DNA of 64,000 nt. It comes from Pseudalkalibacillus hwajinpoensis. Its GTDB lineage: Bacteria > Bacillota > Bacilli > Bacillales > Guptibacillaceae. The position numbers and the translations under genes were made by a program. The stretch spans positions 186,001-250,000 of the forward strand of contig NZ_CP156674.1 of NCBI RefSeq assembly GCF_039851965.1, given 5' to 3'. How positions within the stretch are numbered: the stretch's first letter is position 1; every line of letters starts with the position of its first letter. This document shows positions 48,162-57,717 of this stretch, piece after piece. Under the pieces are notes generated by a model. The model was not told the origin of the DNA. It saw only the letters and a list, made by a program, of their open reading frames with translations, and did not search any database.

Positions 48162-48650
48162 TCATTCGATTAACTTTCGATAAATACTTGTGAGCTCATT
48201 AAGACTCATTCTAACAAGGCCACTTGTAGATGGAGCAACAAAATCACGTACGCCATCTACATGATTTGTCGGTTGAAATCCCCATTCCGCCTTTCTTACT
48301 CCTGAAAATTTCTGATAAACCCCTTTCCCAACGAAACAGGTGATAAGTGGACGGTACATTTCAATCTTCTCACGCAGCCGTTTCCTCCCATGTGCATAAT
48401 CTTCAGCGGTTAAATCAGCAGCCCCTCTTGTTGGCCTGTCAACAATATTCGTTAAACCGTAGCCGTACTCTAGTAATCTATGATCTTCTTCTGGAAGGAG
48501 CTTTTGATCAGTGAGTCCCGCTTCTTTTAAAACGGTGTAAAAACGATTCGTAGGGTTGGCATAATGATGACCTTCCTTCTCAGATTGAAGTCCTGGATTA
48601 AAACCTATAAATAGGATTTTCAGGTCCTTATCGAGATGATCTGGTATCAT
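48162..48650 (-). CDS. mug: Mismatch-specific uracil/thymine DNA glycosylase (MUG/TDG family)
   Basis: A 162-aa base-excision repair enzyme removing uracil or thymine from G mismatches. Active-site motif IGFNPGLQSEKEGHHYANPT near residue 15 (catalytic Asn of the GxNPG box), central VGKGVYQKF and the DNA-insertion loop APSTSGLVRMS near 140. The ribosome site TTAGGAGGG lies in the 12-bp gap after the upstream methyltransferase, so the two are co-transcribed. Confidence 0.9.
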   Translation of the reverse strand: MIPDHLDKDLKILFIGFNPGLQSEKEGHHYANPTNRFYTVLKEAGLTDQKLLPEEDHRLLEYGYGLTNIVDRPTRGAADLTAEDYAHGRKRLREKIEMYRPLITCFVGKGVYQKFSGVRKAEWGFQPTNHVDGVRDFVAPSTSGLVRMSLNELTSIYRKLIE

Positions 48651-48662
48651 ACTTTCTCCCTC

Positions 48663-49433
48663 CTAACATTCAAAGGTACCATAATGAAACTTAGCGGTCT
48701 TTCTCTTCTGCTGGACAAAACCATGTCGGTCAAAACGAGAGCTTTTCCAAAAATCTTTCAACAGCACCCGTTTCCTCGCAACTCTCTTCGCTTCGTTTAT
48801 CATCTCCTCTGTTAAACTATCGTATAATGCAACCTGTTTAATCACGCTTACACCATGTGAATCCGGTATGGCGTCTTCAAACATCGGATCGAAATAGACA
48901 ATATCAACCGAGTTATCAGGCAAATAGGGCAGTACTTCTTCGAAACGTTTCCTTTTAATAGATACCCGTCTCATAGCGGCATTAATCAGTTCGTTATGAC
49001 TCTCCCAGGTTTTCAGACCTTCCTGAAGCAGAATCGCATGCTTCGACCCCTCCACTGCTTCTACACCCCCATTTACCCCTGTCACAAAACTCGCAACAAT
49101 ACTGTCCGAGCCTAGTCCCGCTGTACAGTCCAGCATGCACATTCCCTCAGTTAGGCCACTCACATCAATAAATGCATCATGGTGACCGTTTAGAAGAGAT
49201 TTGCATCTGAACATTGCTGAGTTTGGATGAAAGAAAACAGGCTCTATAGAACTATCCGTATAGAGATAAAGTCGGTCAATGCCAGTCACGATTACCGGCT
49301 TCTTCCCAACCTCTAAGAGCTGTTGGATGGATCGCTTCTGTCTTGATATGTATGTGCCATTGTATAATTGTGCGAGTCTCATTGCTTCTTGAATAGAGTT
49401 CTCAGTAGGTCTTCCTGCTGTCGTAAAAATCAT
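48663..49433 (-). CDS. Class I SAM-dependent methyltransferase (YpiP/RsmJ-like)
   Basis: A 256-aa methyltransferase. SAM-binding motif I MLDCTAGLGSDSIVAS near residue 99, then VEAVEGSKHAIL and the catalytic-type VDIVYFDPMFED near 172 (DPMF as in RsmJ-type N2-guanine methyltransferases). The N-terminal third (AGRPTENSIQEAMRLAQLYN) matches the Bacillus YpiP-like group. Substrate may be rRNA, but this is inferred from the motif only. Operon with mug, AAAGGAG upstream of ATG. Confidence 0.82.
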   Translation of the reverse strand: MIFTTAGRPTENSIQEAMRLAQLYNGTYISRQKRSIQQLLEVGKKPVIVTGIDRLYLYTDSSIEPVFFHPNSAMFRCKSLLNGHHDAFIDVSGLTEGMCMLDCTAGLGSDSIVASFVTGVNGGVEAVEGSKHAILLQEGLKTWESHNELINAAMRRVSIKRKRFEEVLPYLPDNSVDIVYFDPMFEDAIPDSHGVSVIKQVALYDSLTEEMINEAKRVARKRVLLKDFWKSSRFDRHGFVQQKRKTAKFHYGTFEC

Positions 49434-49530
49434 TTCACATTAACTCCTTTATCATCCTTTCATTATACCATGCGGCTACAAAGATGAACTCTCCTCACAT
49501 CCAATAAAAGATCGAACTATAACATTGAAA

Positions 49531-49555
49531 AGGAGTAGCCGAATTGGCTACTCCT
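49531..49555 (-). terminator. Terminator of mhqO-mhqD
   Basis: AGGAGTAGCC / GGCTACTCCT, 10 bp with a 5-nt loop then TTTTC on the minus strand, overlapping the mhqD stop. Confidence 0.88.
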
Positions 49556-50165
49556 ACACGTTTAAAGATTCGTTTTTATACCATTCAGCTGCTTTTAACG
49601 CTTCTGATCTTGTAAGCTGGTGTCCTGCTTTCTCCCAGTGAACCTGTACACTAGCACCTGCCACATCAAAAAGTTGTTCGAGTTCTTTTGTTTCCTCAGG
49701 AGAGCAAATCGGGTCATTCTCTCCTGCCCCGATGAAAATCGATACTTCTGAAAGATCAGGAAGCTCAAGCCCCCGTAGTGGAACCATCGGATGATGAAGG
49801 ATCGCCGCTTTAAGAGCATTTTTATCATGAAAAAGTAAACTACCTGCGATATTTGCTCCGTTTGAATATCCAATGGCTACCACGTTGTCACGGTTAAACT
49901 TGTATTTTTCAGCCGCTTCACCGATAAATACATTTAATTCATGTGTGCGTGCCACAAGATCTTCTTCATCAAAAACCCCTTCAGCAAGACGTTTAAAGAA
50001 GCGTGGCATCCCATTATCAGATACATTTCCCCGGACACTCAAAATCGAGTTATTTGGAGCGATGAGCTCTGCTAGTGGAATAAGATCCTCTTCCGTACCA
50101 CCTGTTCCGTGCAGGAGCAACAGAACAGGAAGATCTTCATTTCCCTGTTTAAATATATGTTTCAT
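49554..50165 (-). CDS. mhqD: Alpha/beta hydrolase of the MhqD carboxylesterase family
   Basis: A 203-aa phospholipase/carboxylesterase-type hydrolase. Oxyanion segment LLLHGTGGTEED at residues 16-27, nucleophile in IGYSNGANIAGS near 99, acid in GAGENDPICS near 150 and His in EKAGHQLTRSE near 180. In B. subtilis MhqD belongs to the methylhydroquinone resistance regulon. Here the gene starts on the stop of the dioxygenase gene (TAATG), so the two are translationally coupled; the pair likely detoxifies quinones and aldehydes. Confidence 0.9.
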   Translation of the reverse strand: MKHIFKQGNEDLPVLLLLHGTGGTEEDLIPLAELIAPNNSILSVRGNVSDNGMPRFFKRLAEGVFDEEDLVARTHELNVFIGEAAEKYKFNRDNVVAIGYSNGANIAGSLLFHDKNALKAAILHHPMVPLRGLELPDLSEVSIFIGAGENDPICSPEETKELEQLFDVAGASVQVHWEKAGHQLTRSEALKAAEWYKNESLNV

Positions 50166-51109
50166 TATTTATCACCATCAAGTACTCTTGCATTTGCCGG
50201 CTCAAGTACACTCTCAATTTGTGGGCGCTTTTCCTCAAGCCATGGCGGTAGCAGGAGATTCTTACCCATATCATCAGGATCTTCATCTTTCCCGAAGCCT
50301 GGTGGGTCAGTTGCGATTTCAAACAGAATGCCTCCTTCTTCACGGAAATAAATCGCATTAAAATACTGACGATCTACTACCGGTGTCGGATTATATCCTT
50401 TATCTTCAAGCAGACTTCTCCATTCTTCATGATCTTCAAAATCATTTGCTCGAAAGGCGATGTGATGCACAGTGCCTGATCCCATTCGACCAGATGAAAG
50501 TGGTGTATCTTTCACATCGATCGTATTGCCAATCGAATCACTTGACTTAAAGCGAACAAAATCCTCTTCTTTTGCTACGCGAATGAAGCCAAGAATATTC
50601 TCAAGCACATTCATGGTGGACTCTGGCTGACCTGTTAATAGCGTCGCACCTGCAAAGCCTTTAATCGCATGCTTGGAATCTACACCGCCGAAGCTCCACG
50701 TGTTTCGTTCACCTTCTTCACGCTCAACAAGTTCAAGGTGCAAGCCGTGAGGGTCATCAAATGCAAGAACCTGCTCACCAAAACGTGTCATTTCACCATA
50801 CTCGACGTTTAGTTTATTCAGACGTGTCTTCCAGAATGAAAAACTACCTTCTGGAATCACAAAGCTTGTCACACCAACCTGTCCAGATCCAATCGTACCA
50901 TCTTGCGCGTTAGACCATGGGAAGAAGGTCATGATAGTGCCTGGTGCACCCTCTTCGTTTCCGAAATACAGGTGATATGTTCCTGGATCATCAAAATTTA
51001 CGGTTTTCTTCACAAGACGAAGACCAAGTACTCCACTATAAAAGTCAACGTTTTCCTGAGGACTTCCTACAATTGCAGTTATATGATGTATTCCTGTCGT
51101 ATGCTTCAT
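50165..51109 (-). CDS. mhqO: Ring-cleaving (hydroquinone) dioxygenase MhqO-like
   Basis: A 314-aa extradiol dioxygenase of the VOC superfamily with two modules. Metal ligands of the second module: His in VHHIAFRAND near residue 218 and Glu in GGILFEIATDPPGF near 264; the first module begins TTGIHHITAIVG near residue 4. It cleaves hydroquinone-type rings in the quinone stress response. AAGGAG ribosome site. It heads the mhqO-mhqD operon under the promoter at 51195-51241. Confidence 0.9.
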   Translation of the reverse strand: MKHTTGIHHITAIVGSPQENVDFYSGVLGLRLVKKTVNFDDPGTYHLYFGNEEGAPGTIMTFFPWSNAQDGTIGSGQVGVTSFVIPEGSFSFWKTRLNKLNVEYGEMTRFGEQVLAFDDPHGLHLELVEREEGERNTWSFGGVDSKHAIKGFAGATLLTGQPESTMNVLENILGFIRVAKEEDFVRFKSSDSIGNTIDVKDTPLSSGRMGSGTVHHIAFRANDFEDHEEWRSLLEDKGYNPTPVVDRQYFNAIYFREEGGILFEIATDPPGFGKDEDPDDMGKNLLLPPWLEEKRPQIESVLEPANARVLDGDK

Positions 51110-51194
51110 AAGTTGCCATTCTCCTTTTTAATGTTACGTCCATTTTAGAAGGTTCCCTGAACGAATCAAATCTAATCTTAAAAAATACTTTTAC

Positions 51195-51241
51195 TTCGAG
51201 ATATTTGACTTAAGTGTAATGAACAGCTTTCAATCTGTCAA
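51195..51241 (-). promoter_or_regulatory. Promoter of mhqO-mhqD with an MhqR-like half-site
   Basis: On the minus strand TTGACA (51241-51236), a 17-nt spacer and TACACT (51218-51213), then TATCTCGAA (51203-51195), a perfect left half of the MhqR operator; the right half is poor (about 4 of 9). The -35 and following five bases (TTGACAGATTG) are identical to those at the pirin promoter. Confidence 0.5.
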
Positions 51242-51309
51242 ATGTTTTTGATTCTATATGTATAGGACAACCCCTGAATAAGACATTCTAGTTGTAAAGG
51301 AGTGATGTG

Positions 51310-51399
51310 ATGCTAAGCGTATTTGAAGCTCTGTCATTAATGGTCAGCTTTTCTGCTCTAGTTCTCGCCATCATCCACACGAAGGATCGGTCATCATGA
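51310..51399 (+). CDS. 29-aa putative holin-like toxin peptide
   Basis: A 29-aa peptide starting MLSVFEALSLMVSFSALVLA, with one hydrophobic helix (about residues 9-22) and a short charged tail (HTKDRSS). It resembles the Bacillus putative holin-like toxin family of very short membrane peptides (pattern x-EALSLMxxF). ATG 51310 is seven bases after AAAGGAG, and a perfect palindromic terminator follows six bases after the stop. No convincing antisense antitoxin was identified. Toxicity is inferred from the family only. Confidence 0.6.
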   Translation: MLSVFEALSLMVSFSALVLAIIHTKDRSS

Positions 51400-51405
51400 C
51401 ATGCT

Positions 51406-51435
51406 GAAAAGCACTCCGAATTCGGAGTGCTTTTC
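51406..51435. terminator. Bidirectional terminator, small toxin and gltD
   Basis: A perfect 30-nt inverted repeat centred on GAATTC (arms GAAAAGCACTCCGAA / TTCGGAGTGCTTTTC), between the toxin-like gene (plus) and gltD (minus). Confidence 0.85.
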
Positions 51436-51448
51436 ACATTTTGCTTGG

Positions 51449-52933
51449 TTAAGGCATGACAGTTTTGTTCATAAGATAGCGGTCCGTTTCACGCGCAACT
51501 CCCCGACCTTCATTAATGGCCCAAACAATCAGACTTTGCCCTCTGCGCACATCTCCAGCCGCGAAGACACCATCTACGTTTGTACGGTAATCTTCAAACT
51601 CAGCCTTTGCGCGCTTGCGATTGTCCTGCTCCACTTCGAAGTGTTCTAGAACACCTTCTTCAGGTCCAGTAAATCCGATTGCGATTAAAACGAGTTCAAC
51701 CGGCCATACTTGTTCTGTCCCAGGCAGCTCTTTCATAAAAACATTGCCTTTTTTATCGACATGCTTTTCAATAGTTACGGTATGAAGTTCTTTGACATTG
51801 CCATTCTCATCTCCAACAAATTTCTTTGTCATGATGGAATATTGGCGCGGGTCTTCCCCATGCTCGGCCTGTGCTTCTTCATAGGCATAGTCCAAAGTAA
51901 ACACTTTAGGAAATTCAGGCCAGGGGTTATCGATCATACGATCAGCCGTTAACTGTGGATGCTTCCCAAACTGATGAACACTTTTACATCCATGTCTAAG
52001 GGCAGTTGCTACACAGTCTGCTCCCGTATCACCACCACCGATGACGATGACATTTTTTCCTTCAGCAGATACATATTGCTTATCTTCAAGCTTTGAATCA
52101 AGCAAGCTCTTTGTGTTCTTTCTCAAGTAATCCATTGCATAATGTATGCCACCAAGTTTACGTCCTTCAATTGGAAGGTCACGGTGCTTTTGCGCACCCG
52201 TACAAAGAATAACAGCATCATGCTGATCGCGAAGCTCTACACGTGTGACATCCTTGCCAATTTCAGTATTGGTAACGAACGCAACACCTTCATCTTCTAA
52301 TAGCTTCACACGACGTTCTACAAGCTCTTTATCAAGCTTCATGTTTGGAATACCATACATAAGCAAGCCACCAATACGATCGTCACGTTCAAATACGGTT
52401 ACAGAATGACCTGCCTTGTTAAGCTGGTCAGCGGCAGCTAAGCCAGCAGGACCTGAGCCTACAATCGCGATCTTCTTCCCTGTACGATTCTTTGGTGGAT
52501 TCGGTGTCATCCATCCCTCCGAAAATCCGCGGTCGATAATTTCTTTCTCAATGCTCTTAATCGCAACAGCATCATCTGGGATGGCAGCAACACATGCACC
52601 TTCACATGGTGCCGGGCATACTCTGCCGGTGAATTCAGGGAAGTTATTCGTTTTCAAAAGGCGATCAAGCGCGTCCTTCCATTTCCCCTGGTAAACTAGA
52701 TGATTCCACTCTGGAATAAGGTTATAAAGCGGACATCCAGATGCACTTCCATTTAACTCGATACCTGAGTGACAGAAAGGGGTGCCGCAGTCCATGCAAC
52801 GTGCCCCTTGCGTCTTTAACTTTTCCTCAGATTGAGGGAGCTGATACTCTTCCCAATCTTTTAAACGTTTCGTTAGATCTCGTTCACTTGTCTTTTCTCT
52901 AGGATAGTCTATAAAACCTGTCGGCTTACCCAA
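51449..52933 (-). CDS. gltD: Glutamate synthase (NADPH) small subunit
   Basis: The 494-aa flavoprotein subunit (GltB in B. subtilis naming) that takes electrons from NADPH for the large subunit. N-terminal Fe-S region [14 protein letters not shown] near residue 45 and CPAPCEGAC near 105, FAD-binding [20 protein letters not shown] near 154, NADPH fold [20 protein letters not shown] near 297 and a C-terminal [17 protein letters not shown]. The start is TTG 52933 behind AGGGGAGG. Follows the large subunit gene by 14 bp. Confidence 0.95.
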   Translation of the reverse strand: MGKPTGFIDYPREKTSERDLTKRLKDWEEYQLPQSEEKLKTQGARCMDCGTPFCHSGIELNGSASGCPLYNLIPEWNHLVYQGKWKDALDRLLKTNNFPEFTGRVCPAPCEGACVAAIPDDAVAIKSIEKEIIDRGFSEGWMTPNPPKNRTGKKIAIVGSGPAGLAAADQLNKAGHSVTVFERDDRIGGLLMYGIPNMKLDKELVERRVKLLEDEGVAFVTNTEIGKDVTRVELRDQHDAVILCTGAQKHRDLPIEGRKLGGIHYAMDYLRKNTKSLLDSKLEDKQYVSAEGKNVIVIGGGDTGADCVATALRHGCKSVHQFGKHPQLTADRMIDNPWPEFPKVFTLDYAYEEAQAEHGEDPRQYSIMTKKFVGDENGNVKELHTVTIEKHVDKKGNVFMKELPGTEQVWPVELVLIAIGFTGPEEGVLEHFEVEQDNRKRAKAEFEDYRTNVDGVFAAGDVRRGQSLIVWAINEGRGVARETDRYLMNKTVMP

Positions 52934-52947
52934 TCGAATACCTCCCC

Positions 52948-55900
52948 TTATACCGGTTCCAGATCACTTACTTCACGCGGCTTCACTTGACCGTTCTTAG
53001 CCTGCTGGAACACTTCATATGCTGCATCGTCATCTTCGTACCCTTTTTCTTTCAATTCTTCTAACGATTCAGTAATACGCTTAAATTCTTTTGGAATAAC
53101 TTTAACGATCTTTCCTACATATTCGTTCCAGTTCTGAATGAAACGAATAGCTTTCGGGCTATTTGTAAAGTAAGCATGCTGTTGAATGAGATGCTTTACT
53201 TCTAAAATTTCTTCATAGTTACTTAACGATTCGATATGAACCATTTCAGCATTGACGTTATTGATAAACGCCTCGCGATCATCAGAGAGGACATAGGCAA
53301 TTCCACCTGACATCCCAGCTGCGAAGTTCTTTCCTGTGTTTCCAAGAACAACGACACGACCACCTGTCATATATTCACAGCCATTGTCACCAATTCCTTC
53401 AACAACAGCTTTCACTCCGCTGTTTCGAACACAGAAACGTTCGCCAGCAAGACCACTAATATAGGCTTCACCTGAAGTTGCTCCATAAAAGGCGACATTC
53501 CCGATCACTGTGTTTTCATCTCGAACAAATCCTGCTTTGCCTGAAGGATGAATTATCAGTTTACCACCAGATAATCCTTTACCAACATAATCGTTCGCAT
53601 CTCCTTCAAGCTCCATAGTTACTCCGTTAGGAACGAATGCTCCAAAGCTCTGCCCAGCAGACCCTTTAAAGTGCAAGCGAATCATGTCTTCCGGTAAGCC
53701 TACAGCACCATACCTTTTTGTAATCTCGTGTCCTAGTAACGCTCCTGCTACGCGATTCGTATTTCGAATCGTATAAGAGCCTTCAAACGGCTTTTGTTCT
53801 TCAAGTGCACCTAGACACGCCGGAATAATTGAAGTATTATCAAGGGCCGCATCGAGCTTATGATCCTGTTTACGCTGATTGAACCGACCTACTTCATCAG
53901 AAACATGAGGCTGATAAAGAAGCGGCTTTAAATCAAGGTATCTTGCTTTCCAGTGATCTTTGGTACGGCGACTGACTTTTAATACATCTGTTCTTCCGAT
54001 CATTTCTTCAATGTTCCTGAAACCAAGCTCGGCCATGATTTCACGAACTTCCTGTGCAATAAACTGCATATAATTCACAACATGATCCGGGTTACCCATG
54101 AACTTTTTGCGAAGCTCTGGATTTTGCGTTGCGACGCCTACCGGGCATGTATCAAGGTGACAGGCCCTCATTAGAATACAACCAAGTACAACAAGAGGTG
54201 CAGTTGAAAATCCGAATTCTTCAGCTCCAAGAATGGCCGCCATAACAACGTCACGTCCGGTCATCATTTTTCCATCTGCTTCAAGCACAACCCGGTCACG
54301 AAGATCATTTAATACAAGCGTTTGATGCGTTTCTGCAAGTCCTAGCTCCCATGGCAACCCAGCGTGTTTAATACTCGTTCTAGGTGATGCACCCGTGCCG
54401 CCTTCATAGCCACTGATTAAAATGACATCAGCAAGGCCTTTAGCTACACCTGCCGCAATTGTACCAACACCAGCTTTTGAAACGAGCTTTACGTTGATTC
54501 GGGCTGATGGATTCGCATTCTTCAAATCATGAATAAGCTGTGCAAGGTCCTCAATGGAATAGATATCATGGTGCGGCGGTGGAGAAATAAGACCTACACC
54601 AGGTGTGGAACCGCGCACTTCTGCAATCCACGGGTAAACCTTCTTACCAGGCAGTTGACCACCTTCGCCAGGCTTAGCACCCTGTGCCATTTTAATTTGA
54701 ATTTCATCAGCATTACTCAAGTAGTAGCTTGAAACGCCAAATCGACCTGATGCTACCTGCTTAATGGCACTTCGACGTAAATCTCCGTTTTCATCCGGTG
54801 TAAATCTGGAAGGGTCTTCTCCACCCTCACCGCTATTGCTTCGTCCTCCAATACGGTTCATCGCAATGGCTAGTGCTTCATGGGCTTCACCACTTAGTGC
54901 GCCATAGCTCATTGCACCAGTTTTAAACCGTCGTGTAATGGATTCAATACTTTCCACTTCATCAATTGGAATTGCATCATTCGAACCAAAATCAATCGCC
55001 TGTCTCAAATAGGTTAAGTTCTCCTCAAAAGCCATTCCAGAGAACTTTTTATATAAATCGTAATTATTGCTTCTCGCAGCATGCTGTAGCGTGTGGATCG
55101 TTTTCGGGTTAAAGGAGTGATGTTCGCCACCATTTCTCCACTGTAACTCACTACCCGTTTCGAGCGTTATGTCACTATATTCAGAATCATGGTATGCAAA
55201 ATGATGTCTCATTAACGTTTCAGTTGCAATAATATCAATTGGAATACCATCAATTTGAGATGCTGTTCCAGCAAAATAACGATCAATCACTTCGTTGCTA
55301 ACACCGATTGCTTCGAATATTTGAGCGCCACGATAGCTTTGAATGGTTGAAATACCCATTTTTGACATAACTTTTACGATACCAGTTGTTGCAGCTTCAA
55401 TGTAATTATCCAATGCTTCGGCGTATGTGAAGCCTTCGATTGTGCCATCTTGAATCATTGCTGCAATCGAGTCATATGCGGCATATGGATAGACTGCATC
55501 TGATCCGTAACCTACTAGCATAGCAAACTGATGAACGTCTCTCGCTTCGCCTGTTTCAACAACTAAACTAACTTTTGTGCGTGTCTCTCTTTTGATCAGA
55601 TGATGATGTAGACCGCTAACCGCAAGAAGCGATGGAATAGCAGCTTTTTGATGGTTCACTCCAGAGTCGGAAAGAACGAGAATGCTTTTCCCGTTTTTGA
55701 TTGCACGATCTGCTTTACGGAACAAGGCAAGAAGTGCATGCTCCATTTCAGTTTCGCCACGTTTTGCGTCAAAAAGCAGACTTAGTGTTTCAGTCTGGAA
55801 ATCATCTTCCTCAATGGCATTCAATGCGTCGAAACGACCTTCTGTTAGAATTGGTGTTTCTAGTCGTATGCGTCGTGCACTAGTTGGATCTGTATCAAGC

Positions 55901-57540
55901 AAGTTACCCTCAGGACCGAGTAACGTCATCGTTGATGTTACGGATTCTTCACGAATCGAATCAATCGGCGGGTTTGTTACCTGTGCAAACAGCTGTTTAA
56001 AGTAGTTAAATAAAAGCTGTGGACGTTCAGATAAGACTGCAAGCGGCACGTCGTTACCCATTGAACCGATTGGATCTTTCTTTTCAGTAACCATAGGAGC
56101 AATATTTTTAGTCAATTCTTCATACGTATATCCAAAGGCACGCTGTGTTTTGACAAGTTCTTTCTCATCAATTTTGCGATCAGCAGCAGCCTCGGTAGAG
56201 AGACTCATAAGGTTTTGATCAAGCCACTCGCGATATGGAAGCTCCGTTGCGATCTGATCTTTAATCTCTTTATCATAAACAAGACGCTTCTCTTCAAGGT
56301 CAACAAGCAGCATTTTACCAGGACTTAGACGTCCTTTTTCAATGATTTTCTCTTCTTCTACTTCGATGACACCAACCTCAGATGAAAGAATAAAGGTATC
56401 ATCGTTTGTAATGATATAACGAGCAGGACGCAGACCATTACGATCAAGCATCGCTCCGATTTGACGACCGTTTGTAAATGCAATCGCTGTCGGGCCATCC
56501 CACGGCTCCATGAGACAGCTGTGATACTCATAAAATGCCTTCTTTGGATCCTGCATCGATGCATCGCGATCCCATGGTTCAGGAATCATCATCATCGCAG
56601 CATGTGGAAGGGAACGGCCTGAAAGATTTAAGAATTCCAGACAGTTGTCCAGTGAAGAAGAGTCACTCCCGTTCGGACGTACAATTGGGGCAATGTCTTT
56701 CATATCGTCACCAAAGACCTGAGATTGCAGGGCACCTTCTCGTGCTCTCATCCAGTTCACATTTCCACGAAGTGTATTAATCTCTCCGTTATGAATCAAA
56801 TAGCGGTTCGGATGTGCTCGGTCCCAACTTGGAAACGTGTTTGTACTGAAACGTGAGTGAACCATTGAGAATGCGGACTTGAAACTCGGGTCTTTAAGAT
56901 CAAGGTAAAATTGATCAAGTTGTTCAGGTGTCAGCATTCCTTTATAAACAATCGTATCTTTTGAAAAACTTGCTGCGTAATATTTTGTTTTCGAAAGCTG
57001 TGAATCAAGCGCAACCTGCTTTTCAGCTTTTTTTCGGATGACGTATAACTTACGCTCGAACTCTTCTTTAGAAATATCGCTTTTCTTAATAAAGACCTGT
57101 CGTATGACAGGTTGAGCAATACATGCAGCTTCTCCAATTGTCGTTTCGTCTACAGGAACCGTTCTCCAGCCTATAAATTCTTGACCTGCTTCCTTGATTG
57201 CATTCTCAACAATTTGCTTTGCGCGCTGTCTCAGCTGATTATCAACGGGAAGGAACATCATTCCTACGCCGTATTCTCCCTTATTTGGAAGGTTAAAACC
57301 TGATTGTTCAACAAAAAATTCATGAGGAATTTGTAACATAATACCCGCACCGTCACCCGTGTCAGGATCGCTTCCCTGCCCTCCGCGGTGATCTAGCTGG
57401 CGTAGCATATAAACTCCCTTTTCAATTATATGATGTGCTGGCTCATTATTCAGATTGGCGATCAGCCCGATGCCACAAGCGTCATGCTCATGAATTGGAT
57501 CGTATAATCCCTGTTTCTCTGGAAAGTTCGTTCTATCCAT
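52948..57540 (-). CDS. gltA: Glutamate synthase large subunit
   Basis: A 1530-aa subunit making glutamate from 2-oxoglutarate and glutamine (gltA in B. subtilis, gltB in E. coli). N-terminal class II glutamine amidotransferase domain: propeptide removed before Cys in HDACGIGLIANLN (residue about 22). Then a central domain, an FMN-binding synthase barrel (GGRSNSGEGGEDPSRF, GAKPGEGGQLPGKKVYPW) with a 3Fe-4S Cys set (CILMRACHLDTCPVGVATQN near 1077), and a C-terminal beta-helix (GDNGCEYMTGGRVVVLG). Regulated by the divergent gltC at 57718. Confidence 0.97.
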   Translation of the reverse strand: MDRTNFPEKQGLYDPIHEHDACGIGLIANLNNEPAHHIIEKGVYMLRQLDHRGGQGSDPDTGDGAGIMLQIPHEFFVEQSGFNLPNKGEYGVGMMFLPVDNQLRQRAKQIVENAIKEAGQEFIGWRTVPVDETTIGEAACIAQPVIRQVFIKKSDISKEEFERKLYVIRKKAEKQVALDSQLSKTKYYAASFSKDTIVYKGMLTPEQLDQFYLDLKDPSFKSAFSMVHSRFSTNTFPSWDRAHPNRYLIHNGEINTLRGNVNWMRAREGALQSQVFGDDMKDIAPIVRPNGSDSSSLDNCLEFLNLSGRSLPHAAMMMIPEPWDRDASMQDPKKAFYEYHSCLMEPWDGPTAIAFTNGRQIGAMLDRNGLRPARYIITNDDTFILSSEVGVIEVEEEKIIEKGRLSPGKMLLVDLEEKRLVYDKEIKDQIATELPYREWLDQNLMSLSTEAAADRKIDEKELVKTQRAFGYTYEELTKNIAPMVTEKKDPIGSMGNDVPLAVLSERPQLLFNYFKQLFAQVTNPPIDSIREESVTSTMTLLGPEGNLLDTDPTSARRIRLETPILTEGRFDALNAIEEDDFQTETLSLLFDAKRGETEMEHALLALFRKADRAIKNGKSILVLSDSGVNHQKAAIPSLLAVSGLHHHLIKRETRTKVSLVVETGEARDVHQFAMLVGYGSDAVYPYAAYDSIAAMIQDGTIEGFTYAEALDNYIEAATTGIVKVMSKMGISTIQSYRGAQIFEAIGVSNEVIDRYFAGTASQIDGIPIDIIATETLMRHHFAYHDSEYSDITLETGSELQWRNGGEHHSFNPKTIHTLQHAARSNNYDLYKKFSGMAFEENLTYLRQAIDFGSNDAIPIDEVESIESITRRFKTGAMSYGALSGEAHEALAIAMNRIGGRSNSGEGGEDPSRFTPDENGDLRRSAIKQVASGRFGVSSYYLSNADEIQIKMAQGAKPGEGGQLPGKKVYPWIAEVRGSTPGVGLISPPPHHDIYSIEDLAQLIHDLKNANPSARINVKLVSKAGVGTIAAGVAKGLADVILISGYEGGTGASPRTSIKHAGLPWELGLAETHQTLVLNDLRDRVVLEADGKMMTGRDVVMAAILGAEEFGFSTAPLVVLGCILMRACHLDTCPVGVATQNPELRKKFMGNPDHVVNYMQFIAQEVREIMAELGFRNIEEMIGRTDVLKVSRRTKDHWKARYLDLKPLLYQPHVSDEVGRFNQRKQDHKLDAALDNTSIIPACLGALEEQKPFEGSYTIRNTNRVAGALLGHEITKRYGAVGLPEDMIRLHFKGSAGQSFGAFVPNGVTMELEGDANDYVGKGLSGGKLIIHPSGKAGFVRDENTVIGNVAFYGATSGEAYISGLAGERFCVRNSGVKAVVEGIGDNGCEYMTGGRVVVLGNTGKNFAAGMSGGIAYVLSDDREAFINNVNAEMVHIESLSNYEEILEVKHLIQQHAYFTNSPKAIRFIQNWNEYVGKIVKVIPKEFKRITESLEELKEKGYEDDDAAYEVFQQAKNGQVKPREVSDLEPV

Positions 57541-57654
57541 ATTCCCACTCCTCGCTCTTATCCCAATTCATTATGGTTTCTCGCTTTAACGCCATAACGT
57601 CGAAATTGTTTAAATATTCTACACTCATTGTACGTTGTCAGGACCCATGCTTTC

Positions 57655-57705
57655 AATATATAATTTAGATATAATTAATCTATTATTGATATAAATTAGA
57701 GATAG
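57655..57705. promoter_or_regulatory. Candidate GltC operator region between gltA and gltC
   Basis: The 177-bp divergent gap contains an A-T-rich inverted repeat, TAATTTA and TAAATTA arms about 25 bases apart, with T-N11-A type elements typical of LysR regulators. This is a positional inference, as in B. subtilis gltAB-gltC. Exact GltC boxes were not assigned. Confidence 0.4.
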
Positions 57706-57717
57706 GGGTCGTTTTAG

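Noticed and set aside
49873..50361. 162-codon plus frame opposite mhqD/mhqO
   Set aside because: It is antisense to two well-conserved, coupled genes; its composition reflects the opposite strand's codons.
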